Below are positions 49,862-57,978 of a stretch of 57,978 nt of DNA, piece after piece. This stretch comes from an uncultured Silvanigrella sp. Lineage in GTDB: Bacteria > Bdellovibrionota_B > Oligoflexia > Silvanigrellales > Silvanigrellaceae. Location: the NCBI GenBank assembly GCA_903933385.1, contig CAIZJW010000267.1, forward strand, positions 1-57,978, in the 5' to 3' direction. The translations under genes were made by a program, and so were the position numbers. The notes beneath the pieces were generated by a model. That model had not been told where the DNA came from, did no database searches, and saw only the letters and a list, made by a program, of their open reading frames with translations. Position 1 is the stretch's first letter; each line of letters begins with the position of its first letter.

Positions 49862-52617
49862 TTTCTTGCCGGACGCTTCTTAGCTGGCTTAGCTGGCTTA
49901 GCTGGCTTAGCTGGCTTAGCTGGCTTAGCTGGCTTAGCTGGCTTAGCTGGCTTAGCTGGCTTAGCTGGCGACTTCGAAGAGAGTGCTTTGCCCTTGAGAG
50001 CTTTGCGAGCCTCGGCCTTACTACTTTCTTGCGACGACTTTGGATGAAGGGCTTTAGCGACCTCAGCAAAGGCAGTACCTGGCGCAAATCGCTGTTTCTT
50101 TTCGTCCCATTCGCCCGCAACAAAACCAGTCAGCAGCTCAAAAGCTTCTTCGACGCGTGTCACAGACCAAATGTGGAATTCACCTCGTTCAACAGCCTCG
50201 CGAACCTCTCGCTGAAGCATCAAATGCTTCATATTCTGAACAGGTATTATAACTCCCTGCCGCTTGTTGAAGCCCTTGATCTTGCAGACCCTGAAAAAGC
50301 CTTCAACTTTTTCATTGATACCGCCTACAGGCTGAACTTCCCCAAATTGGTTCACAGAGCCTGTGACTGCAATACTTTGGTCGATGGGCAAATTAGCAAG
50401 TGTGCTGAGGATCAGAACCATTTCCGCCAACGTTGCAGAGTCTCCATCTACGCCGCTGTAGTTCTGTTCAAAACAGATTGTCGCCGCAAGAACTACCGGA
50501 TCTTTGCGTCCAAAAACCGCATTGATCCAGCTTGTCAGAATTGAAATACCTTTATTGTGTATTTTGCCTGACAGGGCCGCGTCACGCTCAATATTCACGA
50601 TTCCGGGCTTACCTTTGTAGGTACGACAAGTGATTCTTGTCGGCATGCCAAACGAAACATCACCCAGATTATAAACAGCTAGTCCATTGATTTCGCCCAC
50701 ACGACGCGAGTTTGCTGAAATCAGGATGTCTCCTCGGGTCACCATTTCATTCAGGTGGTCTTGAACAAGCGCCGATCTTAAATAGCGCTCATCCACAGCC
50801 TTCTCGACGTCATCGCGAGTAATTCTCTTACCCTTGCGCTCCTTGGCCATGAAATCAGCTTCGATTGTCAGATCTTTGATCAAACTAAATCGTGTCGTGA
50901 GCTTATCTTGGTCATCAACTATTCTGCTGCTGTACTCTACTATGCTGGCAATCGCCGAAGCATCGAATGGGAGTAAGCTTTCAACCTGCGTGCGCGTCGA
51001 AACGAAGTTGATGTAGTCTTTAATCGTATCTTCGGTGCGGGGCATTTGCAGGTCGAAGTCAGCTTTAATTTTAAATATCTTATTGAAGTCTTCATCATGC
51101 TGATAAAGCATTCGATAGATCCAATCGGATCCAATCAAGACAATTTTTACATTCAAAGCAATTGGTTCAGGGCGCAAGCCACTTGTGGGTAGAATGCTGT
51201 ACTGTTCGCCAAGATCTTCGATAAAAAGCTTCTGGTTCTTCAGCACTCTTTTGAGAGTGTCCCAAACCTGTGGGTTTCTCAAAACATCAATTGCATTCAA
51301 AACAAGATAGCCGCCATTTGCGCGTGCAAGAGCTCCGGCTTTGATCATCTTAAAGTCGGTTGTGTAAATTCCGTACTCGATATTCTTTTCAATTTTACCG
51401 AACAAATTGTAAAAAGTAGGGTTTGTTTCGATAACAATTGGAGCGCCTTTTGTCTCAGTATTATCGACAAAAACATTCACGCGGTAGGGAAGATAAGAAT
51501 CACCTTTTCTCAAGTGCTGTGGCACCGGGCTTTCATCTTCCTCACCATCTTCATCATCGTCATCTTTCGCGAAATCTTGGATATTTTCCAACAAATGCTC
51601 TTTAGCTTCATTGAGGTAAGCAACAACCATTGTGTTATTTGCATACTCTTTGAGTAATGGCTGCATTGCTGCACTCACCACATAATCGCCGATTTCCGAA
51701 CGCAATGAAGCAAGTTTTTGTTTAGTTTCATTCTCGATGCTTCTCACTTTTCTGGCAAAGTCGAGAACCTCAGGCTCGAGTTGGTTTCGCTCGAGTTCTA
51801 TTTTTTCCTTCTGATCATCGCTCAAGTCTGCGTAGTCTTTTTCTGAGAGCGGTTTTCCGTCAACAATTGGGACTGTAACGATACCCATTCGTGTTGACTT
51901 AACGCCGAAGTTCATTGCTTTCGAGGTTCGCTCGAGTTCACTAAATAACTTCGCTTTTTTCTCATTGCTCAAATTGACGGTGGAATTGACGTTATTTTCA
52001 TATTCTTCGGACTGTAGAGCATCTGGAATTTCTGTAGTCAATTGCTCAACGAGCTCATCCATGTCTTTTTTGAATTTTTTGGCCATCCCTGTTGCAACTT
52101 CGATGGCTCTTGGTGATTCAGTATTCTTGAAGTTGTAGACATAGATCCAGTCGGAAGGCGTCTTTTGAATTTCAGCAGTCTTTTTAAGAAAACCGCGAAT
52201 GACGCTTGTTTTTCCAGTACCCTGAACCCCTGCCACATAAATGTTGTAACCAGGCTTCTGAACACCCAAACCAACTGTAATCGCCCTCACCGCACGTGCC
52301 TGCGATATTATTTCGTAGTTAGGAACCTTGGTCGCATTTTTGCTAACCATCTGATTATCAATGGCGCAGTTCCTGAAAACTTCGTCACCTGACAAATGTC
52401 GAAATGTCCGACGCGTTTTTTCAAGCTCACCCCTGACCGGGAAGTCTTTGTCTCGCTGCGCCAACAACTGGAGTGTTACAGAACCACCATTTTTGGATGA
52501 CGCGCGCTCATTTGAGGATTTTCCCTTGGCACTAGTCTTCTTCACTTGAATCTGTTTTTTTTTCACGCCTGTTCCTGCATCAACGAATTTTTTTTTAACC
52601 GTTTGTGATTGCATCAA
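49858..52617 (-). CDS. Lon-family AAA+ protease (YcbZ/LonH-like) with basic N- and C-terminal tails
   Basis: 919 aa; PGYNIYVAGVQGTGKTSVIRGFL, GGYLVLNAIDVLRNPQVWDTLKRVL, YSGVDGDSATLAEMVLILSTLANLPIDQSIAVTGSVNQFGEVQPVGGINEKVEGFF; (PAK)10 tail. Confidence 0.92.
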   Translation of the reverse strand: MMQSQTVKKKFVDAGTGVKKKQIQVKKTSAKGKSSNERASSKNGGSVTLQLLAQRDKDFPVRGELEKTRRTFRHLSGDEVFRNCAIDNQMVSKNATKVPNYEIISQARAVRAITVGLGVQKPGYNIYVAGVQGTGKTSVIRGFLKKTAEIQKTPSDWIYVYNFKNTESPRAIEVATGMAKKFKKDMDELVEQLTTEIPDALQSEEYENNVNSTVNLSNEKKAKLFSELERTSKAMNFGVKSTRMGIVTVPIVDGKPLSEKDYADLSDDQKEKIELERNQLEPEVLDFARKVRSIENETKQKLASLRSEIGDYVVSAAMQPLLKEYANNTMVVAYLNEAKEHLLENIQDFAKDDDDEDGEEDESPVPQHLRKGDSYLPYRVNVFVDNTETKGAPIVIETNPTFYNLFGKIEKNIEYGIYTTDFKMIKAGALARANGGYLVLNAIDVLRNPQVWDTLKRVLKNQKLFIEDLGEQYSILPTSGLRPEPIALNVKIVLIGSDWIYRMLYQHDEDFNKIFKIKADFDLQMPRTEDTIKDYINFVSTRTQVESLLPFDASAIASIVEYSSRIVDDQDKLTTRFSLIKDLTIEADFMAKERKGKRITRDDVEKAVDERYLRSALVQDHLNEMVTRGDILISANSRRVGEINGLAVYNLGDVSFGMPTRITCRTYKGKPGIVNIERDAALSGKIHNKGISILTSWINAVFGRKDPVVLAATICFEQNYSGVDGDSATLAEMVLILSTLANLPIDQSIAVTGSVNQFGEVQPVGGINEKVEGFFRVCKIKGFNKRQGVIIPVQNMKHLMLQREVREAVERGEFHIWSVTRVEEAFELLTGFVAGEWDEKKQRFAPGTAFAEVAKALHPKSSQESSKAEARKALKGKALSSKSPAKPAKPAKPAKPAKPAKPAKPAKPAKPAKKRPARK
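49880..49969. repeat. Perfect 9-bp tandem repeat TTAGCTGGC x10
   Basis: 90 bp of identical units, encoding (Pro-Ala-Lys)10 on the minus strand. Confidence 0.97.
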
Positions 52618-52627
52618 AATATTGCCA

Positions 52628-54526
52628 CTACCGCAAGTGGTCCGGCAATGTTGCCGTCAGAGCGCCAGCATGTTGCTCCCTCAGCGACTGAAGGCCCCGT
52701 CCGAGTCGACGCTCACACAAGTCACAACGTCCACATCTTACGCGCGCTGCGGATGTCGCTCCAACACCTCGACCAATGAAGAGGTTTTCGGCTCCAGTCA
52801 TACGACACTGGTCTGCCATGACAAACGTTGAAAGAGCCTGCAGACTTTGATTCAAAGTTGCTCGCCAGCGGTTGTAACGCGGTAATCGCACGAAGGCCTC
52901 TTTGAGATGACCCAAAAAGAGTAGACTGCCCTTGACCTCTTCCTGAGGAGAGACTGAGTAGACAAGCTCAGATTGCTCCGAGTAATACCGAAAAACTTCC
53001 GCAATTTTATCCCAGTTCATCTGAAGCTCTTCGACAATTTCAGAGACCGGGACAGCTGCATAAAACTTCCCTTTTGCTGTTTCCTCGAGATTCAGTCGTT
53101 GGCTCAACCATTCAAGAACAAGACGTCGGCGCGAGGGCCCTATTGGCAAGGCAGAAGTCAGCACTGAAATTGCGGCGGTATTCTTGATTTCGAGATTCAA
53201 CCAAGCCGAACGTGCGGATTCTAAACCGCCGCCGCAGCCGAGCATTGAAAGAAGTCCAGACAGAGTTTCAACACTCTGATCCAGATCTCGGCCTTCCTTT
53301 ACGAATGCGCGCATTGCCTTTTCAATTTCTTTTCTCGGCACTAATCGCGCTTGATTGTTGCCGGGAAAAAAGTGTGAGATTGCCTGCAGCCGCTCTGACA
53401 CTACAGGTGGCTCTGGAAGCATCTTGTCGAACTGAAATGTCCGGCGCTTAGGATCAGAGCCCGACCAAACGATGACAGCTCGAGATTTCTCTCCCTGCCT
53501 TCCGGCGCGCCCCATCATCTGAAACATTTCTTCTATGTTTCCTGGAAATCCAGCCACTACGATCAGTTGAACATCTGGAAGGTCTATTCCCATCCCGAAA
53601 GCAAGAGTGGCGCAGATGACAACTGGTCTTTCGGATTGCCGCAAATATTCTTCAACTGATCTTCTGAAATCTCGCTGTAAGCCCGCGTGGTAGACAACTG
53701 CATTGAAACCTTTCTTTTTGAGTTCAATTGCAGCGTTCTGGCATTGCTCACGACGCGGAAAATACAAAATTGTTTTGTGGGATTTTGTTTCAGCTAGAAG
53801 GCCCTGAACTGCAAGCCAGCGTTCCTCTTCCGAATAAACTCGCAAGGCTTCAACGCTGATATTTTCCCGCAGTGGCCTGTCAACAACCTCGTGCACTTGC
53901 TCCGGCTCCGGAAAAACCATTTCGCGAATCAGGACCCGACTCGAGCGGGATGCTGTCGCGGTGAGGGCCAGAATCTTTCGTGCGCCTAACCCCTTCAAAA
54001 TCGCACCGAGTTGACTGTACTCAGGTCGGAACGAATGCCCCCAGGAAACGACACAATGCGCTTCATCGATAACAACCATTCCTAAGCGAAGCCGCCTTAA
54101 AAACCTTTGGAAACCCACCAAAGCAAAACGTTCTGGACTCACAAAAAGCAATTTAGTTTGGCCTGATAGTAAGCTTTTGAATGAAGCTCTGCGCTCTTCA
54201 TCGGGCTGCTCGGAGTAAATAAGCGCTGTGCTGATTCCCGCGGCAACCATGCGCTGATACTGATCGCGCATGAGGGCTATCAAAGGACAAACAACAATTG
54301 TCACGCTATCATTGAATAACAAGCTGCCTAGCGCATAAATGAGCGTTTTACCGGCACCTGTGGGGAGCATGGCCAACACCTGATTGTGCTGCCCAAGCGA
54401 CGTAAAAACCTCTCGCTGCTGAGGCCTCAGCGTTTGAATTGAGAAATGTTTCTGAGCAAGACCCTCCAGATGCACTAGAAGAGCCTCAGACTCTGAGTGG
54501 CTCAAATTCGCCCCTTTATTACGCAC
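52628..54526 (-). CDS. recQ: RecQ-family ATP-dependent DNA helicase
   Basis: LRPQQREVFTSL, AMLPTGAGKTLIYALG, VVIDEAHCVVSWGHSFRPEYSQLG, GMGIDLPDVQLIV, MGRAGRQG, C-terminal Cys cluster CGRCDLCE. Confidence 0.9.
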   Translation of the reverse strand: MRNKGANLSHSESEALLVHLEGLAQKHFSIQTLRPQQREVFTSLGQHNQVLAMLPTGAGKTLIYALGSLLFNDSVTIVVCPLIALMRDQYQRMVAAGISTALIYSEQPDEERRASFKSLLSGQTKLLFVSPERFALVGFQRFLRRLRLGMVVIDEAHCVVSWGHSFRPEYSQLGAILKGLGARKILALTATASRSSRVLIREMVFPEPEQVHEVVDRPLRENISVEALRVYSEEERWLAVQGLLAETKSHKTILYFPRREQCQNAAIELKKKGFNAVVYHAGLQRDFRRSVEEYLRQSERPVVICATLAFGMGIDLPDVQLIVVAGFPGNIEEMFQMMGRAGRQGEKSRAVIVWSGSDPKRRTFQFDKMLPEPPVVSERLQAISHFFPGNNQARLVPRKEIEKAMRAFVKEGRDLDQSVETLSGLLSMLGCGGGLESARSAWLNLEIKNTAAISVLTSALPIGPSRRRLVLEWLSQRLNLEETAKGKFYAAVPVSEIVEELQMNWDKIAEVFRYYSEQSELVYSVSPQEEVKGSLLFLGHLKEAFVRLPRYNRWRATLNQSLQALSTFVMADQCRMTGAENLFIGRGVGATSAARVRCGRCDLCERRLGRGLQSLREQHAGALTATLPDHLR

Positions 54527-54644
54527 AATATGATATCGGCCTCAACCTTAACAGGACTCCATGCGAGCGCAACCCACCGTGCCGCGTTGGCCTCAAATAG
54601 AGCGGCGTGTATAGTGCGAAGGCTGAAAGATTGGGGGTCTAGAT

Positions 54645-55127
54645 ATGCCAATGTGGCTTAGAATCGCAATGCTGAGTACCGTTGGATTTTCGCTCGGTTT
54701 TGCCGGAATCTACTCGTTCATAAATAAGGGTGAGTCCGAACTCACCGCGGCCAATGCCGATGCGAAACCAATTGACGTCGACTGGGCAACACTCAGAGAT
54801 TTAGATCTCTCTACAGGAGCAGCGCCTGGTAGCCTTAAAAAGCTCGACGGCCAGAGGGTCCGAATTCCTGGATTTATAGTCCCACTCGAGGACAATCAAA
54901 ACTCAGTCTCGGAGTTCTTGCTTGTTCCAAGCCCTACGGCATGCATTCACACACCTCCACCACCTGCGAACCAGATGGTTCACGTTAGAATGGCCGGAGG
55001 ACGAAAAGCCTCCATGTCATTCGGACCAGTTTGGGCACGAGGTCGCTTACGCATCACGGATGTTGCAGGTCCATATGGAAAATCATCATACGAACTCGTT
55101 GGTGAATTGACCGAACCCTATCAATAA
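54645..55127 (+). CDS. DUF3299-like exported protein
   Basis: 160 aa; N-terminal hydrophobic anchor; LDGQRVRIPGFIVPLE...FLLVPSPTACIHTPPPPANQMVHV. Confidence 0.75.
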   Translation: MPMWLRIAMLSTVGFSLGFAGIYSFINKGESELTAANADAKPIDVDWATLRDLDLSTGAAPGSLKKLDGQRVRIPGFIVPLEDNQNSVSEFLLVPSPTACIHTPPPPANQMVHVRMAGGRKASMSFGPVWARGRLRITDVAGPYGKSSYELVGELTEPYQ

Positions 55128-55170
55128 TTCTATTCGCTGATGGAATGGTCTATTTTCGGAGTCCTCAATC

Positions 55171-56931
55171 ATGCTTTTGTCAAAACTCGTTGGTCGCACC
55201 GTTAAGGAAACTCCTCGCGACGCTGAACTCGTCAGCCATCGCTTCCTCCTGAGAGGTGGTTTTGTTCGCCAGTACTCCGCAGGCGTCTATGGCTTGCTAC
55301 CGCTCGCGCAGCGGTCAATCGCCAAAATAGAAACGATCTGTAGAGAAGAAATGAATCGCATTGAAGGCCAAGAAGTTAAAATGCCATGCCTGGGCACAAA
55401 GGAACTCTGGGACGAAAGTGGGCGCTACGGCGCAATCGGAAAAGATATGTTTCGTCTGAATGACAGAAACGACAAGCCTATGGTTCTTTGCATGACACAT
55501 GAAGAGCCTGTCGTTTTTTTCGCCCGAACTGAACTTTCAAGCTACCGACAACTTCCTGCAATGATGTACCAAGTTCAAACCAAATTCCGCGATGAGCCAC
55601 GCCCGAGAGGCGGCCTCGTTCGACTTCGCGAATTCGCTATGAAAGATGCGTATAGCTTTCATACCAGCGAAGAAGATCTTCAGAATTACTATTGGCGAGC
55701 CCACGAAGCTTACATGCGTTTTTTCAAGAGAACCGGGTGCAAGAACTTCGTGAGCGTCATGTCTGACAATGGAATGTTCGGTGGAAAGTTCTCACACGAG
55801 TTTATGATGCTCGTGCCATCAGGTGAAGATACGCTCATTACCTGCACAAATTGCGACTATAAAGCAAATCAGGAAATCGCAACTAGCCCCTTTGATGTTA
55901 AATACTCAAACGCACAGCCACTTCAAGAAATTGAAACTCCAAACATCAAAACCATTGCCGACCTTTCTAAGTTTCTGAAAATCGAACCGTCGAGCACATG
56001 CAAGGCAGTTATGTTTCAGACTAAGGAACAGGAATTGGTGATCGCATTTGTGCGCGGTGACCTCGATGTTGTTGAGCAAAAGCTTAAGGGCATTCTTCAA
56101 AAGGAACTTATTCCCGCCAAAGACGCAGTGATCGCCGCCGCAGGTGCAGTAGCCGGATCAACTGGCCCCATCGGATTGAATCTCTCCAAATGCCTAGTGG
56201 TCTTCGACAAGACAATAGTAACAGGCAGCAACTTCGCAATTGGAGCAAACAAAGACGGATATCATCTCAATAATTTTAATCTTGAACGAGACTTCCTCTC
56301 TGGTCTGACCGATTGGCAAAAGCAAAGAGTAAAAACAGGTGACGTCGCAGCAGCGCGCGCGGGAGACCCTTGTCCAAGCTGTGGACACGCTCTGCAAGAA
56401 ACCAGAGGTATTGAAATTGGCAACATTTTCCACCTCGGCACTCGCTATTCCCAATCTATGAACTCCACGTACCTGGATCACGCCGGTATCGCTCAAAATC
56501 ACGTCATGGGTTGTTACGGAATTGGCATCACTCGCTTGCTCCCCTCAATCATTGAAGAGAGCCACGATGAACGCGGACCAATTCTGCCAATTACCATCGC
56601 ACCTTTTGATGTTCATATTTGCATCTTGAACAAAAAAGAAGGCGCAACAGAGCAAAAGGCGATGGAAGCCTATAACGCTCTGCGCAAAGCTGGAATTGAA
56701 GTACTCCTTGATGACCGTGATGAAAAACCAGGTTCTCAATTTGCAGACGCAGATCTGGTTGGAATTCCGTTGAGAGTCATCTTCTCCCCTCGAAACCTCA
56801 ACGAAAATAAAGTTGAATTCAAATTCAGAGACAACAGAGTTCCAGCTCAGCTTCTCCCTGCTGAAGAAATTGTCGATTTTATCAAAAAAACAGTCGCAGA
56901 GGAGTATTTGCGGTACAGCGTCGATGAGTAA
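55171..56931 (+). CDS. proS: Prolyl-tRNA synthetase (bacterial type with editing insertion)
   Basis: 586 aa; LLRGGFVRQYSAGVYGLLPLAQR, TKFRDEPRPRGGLVRLREFAMKDAYSFH, GCYGIGITRLLPSIIEE. Confidence 0.97.
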   Translation: MLLSKLVGRTVKETPRDAELVSHRFLLRGGFVRQYSAGVYGLLPLAQRSIAKIETICREEMNRIEGQEVKMPCLGTKELWDESGRYGAIGKDMFRLNDRNDKPMVLCMTHEEPVVFFARTELSSYRQLPAMMYQVQTKFRDEPRPRGGLVRLREFAMKDAYSFHTSEEDLQNYYWRAHEAYMRFFKRTGCKNFVSVMSDNGMFGGKFSHEFMMLVPSGEDTLITCTNCDYKANQEIATSPFDVKYSNAQPLQEIETPNIKTIADLSKFLKIEPSSTCKAVMFQTKEQELVIAFVRGDLDVVEQKLKGILQKELIPAKDAVIAAAGAVAGSTGPIGLNLSKCLVVFDKTIVTGSNFAIGANKDGYHLNNFNLERDFLSGLTDWQKQRVKTGDVAAARAGDPCPSCGHALQETRGIEIGNIFHLGTRYSQSMNSTYLDHAGIAQNHVMGCYGIGITRLLPSIIEESHDERGPILPITIAPFDVHICILNKKEGATEQKAMEAYNALRKAGIEVLLDDRDEKPGSQFADADLVGIPLRVIFSPRNLNENKVEFKFRDNRVPAQLLPAEEIVDFIKKTVAEEYLRYSVDE

Positions 56932-56940
56932 TTAGGTCAA

Positions 56941-56970
56941 AAAAAAACGGACGAAGGTCCGTTTTTTTTT
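56941..56970. terminator. Bidirectional intrinsic terminator
   Basis: AAAAAAACGGAC-gaag-GTCCGTTTTTTTTT between convergent proS and the next CDS. Confidence 0.88.
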
Positions 56971-56991
56971 GCCTCACTTAATGAGCTGCCC

Positions 56992-57666
56992 TCAAAGAGC
57001 GACGCCCAGCGTGAAACCGAGATCAACTCTCACGTCACGGTTAATTTCGTTGACCTTGGAAATAATTTCAGCAGCTGCTGTCGTTTGCGACTGATCCGAT
57101 AAATGTTTGTTTTCGAATTTAGGACGTGGAAAGTTTACACCAGCCCCGCCGTAAAGCGACCAGGTGAATCCGAATGTGCTCAAGAAACGATATCCAACAT
57201 GCACGGTTGGCGCGATAATGTTGAATGACTTATCGGAGCTCTTCCCAGCAACAGTAATGCTCGAATTTACCTGTCCGAGATATACTTTTCCCCCGAGAAA
57301 CACTCCGTTCAACGCTTGCATTGGATACAAGCGAATTTTAGGCGCAATCAAAAGACTTTGCGAGCTTCCAGTAGCCCCGCCGTCTAGGGAAACAGACTTA
57401 TCTGTAAACAACAAGTCAGCTCCAAAATTCATGCTTTCTGAGCCTTTGCTTTCAAACTCAAGGCCCACTCCTTTATTAATGAGTTGAGCAGCATTAATTT
57501 CGAAGACATAAGAGGCTTCGCTCGCACCGGGCGTATACCGTTTTCCATAGGTCGGCTGTTCGCCCGTGGGTGGCTTGTATTCACCTGAACTAGATTCCTG
57601 AGCGAAGGCACTGGAACTCATCAGAACCAAAATGGGCGCAATTGAAAGTTGAGCCGCTCTTGCCAA
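56992..57666 (-). CDS. Predicted outer-membrane beta-barrel-like protein
   Basis: 224 aa; signal peptide MARAAQLSIAPILVLMSSSAFAQ; VHVGYRFLSTFGFTWSLYGGAGVNF. Confidence 0.65.
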   Translation of the reverse strand: MARAAQLSIAPILVLMSSSAFAQESSSGEYKPPTGEQPTYGKRYTPGASEASYVFEINAAQLINKGVGLEFESKGSESMNFGADLLFTDKSVSLDGGATGSSQSLLIAPKIRLYPMQALNGVFLGGKVYLGQVNSSITVAGKSSDKSFNIIAPTVHVGYRFLSTFGFTWSLYGGAGVNFPRPKFENKHLSDQSQTTAAAEIISKVNEINRDVRVDLGFTLGVAL

Positions 57667-57707
57667 GTGAGAAAAAGAAATCCCGTAATCTCCCCCTAAT
57701 TAAACGA

Positions 57708-57978
57708 TCAGTTTTGCTTCAATGACGCACAGATATCTATGAACTTCGCGGCGTAATCTGGCACCTCGGATGAGTACATCATACGAGTATGTCCACGCTG
57801 TTCATCGACATGTGTAAACAGTGCAGATGGGATTTCAGTCATGAGCGGCAAGGCACGCTCAAAGGGTACTCGCTTGTCTTTGGCTCCGTGAAACCAAAGT
57901 ACAGGAGTTTGCACATTTTTTAAGACTTTTCGGGCTGCGAAGGTTTCGCTCACAAAGTCTGCCAATTGCAACTCTCGA
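57708..57978 (-). CDS. Alpha/beta-hydrolase-like protein, C-terminal part only (5' end outside window)
   Basis: TPVLWFHGAKDKRVPFERALPLMTEIP...DEQRGHTRMMYSSE; no stop upstream before the window edge. Confidence 0.6.
   Translation of the reverse strand, partial: RELQLADFVSETFAARKVLKNVQTPVLWFHGAKDKRVPFERALPLMTEIPSALFTHVDEQRGHTRMMYSSEVPDYAAKFIDICASLKQN

Noticed and set aside
49880-49969. Tandem repeat as CRISPR or as a frame-shifting phase-variable tract
   Set aside because: No spacers, unit only 9 bp, and a multiple of 3 inside a coding frame, so no frameshift is expected.
49830-50123. 97-aa ORF reading QLSQLSQLS repeats
   Set aside because: Alternative frame of the 9-bp repeat inside the Lon-like gene, a repeat artefact.

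Overview
This is a bacterial chromosomal window. From gene content I would guess Bdellovibrionota/Oligoflexia-like, but that is inference only. About 25 kb (4.2-29.3 kb, minus strand) is a near-continuous rplKAJL-rpoBC / S10-spc-alpha supercluster. It lacks rplX (L24) between rplN and rplE, lacks the str genes (rpsL-rpsG-fusA-tuf) between rpoC and rpsJ, and lacks secE-nusG upstream of rplK. It is flanked by hutH plus an RlmM/FtsJ-like methyltransferase, and then by accessory and housekeeping genes. These include a 1086-codon protein resembling full-length plant methionine S-methyltransferase (methyltransferase + degenerate aminotransferase + intact-looking aminotransferase), an archaeal-type CMP-kinase-like protein with an altered P-loop, and an OsmC-CinA fusion. 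They also include udk, a compact propionyl-CoA/methylmalonyl-CoA operon ending in bamD, a 3D-domain lipoprotein with tandem Cys repeats, an MFS transporter, and a recQ / Lon-like protease / epmA operon. The Lon-like protein ends in a 10 x 9-bp (PAK)n tail. proS and several predicted envelope proteins complete the window. The strongest candidate for a little-described system is the plant-type methionine S-methyltransferase fusion with a retained PLP-lysine motif. No CRISPR arrays, tRNA/rRNA genes or mobile elements were recognised. All family assignments are from motif recognition by eye, without database searches.
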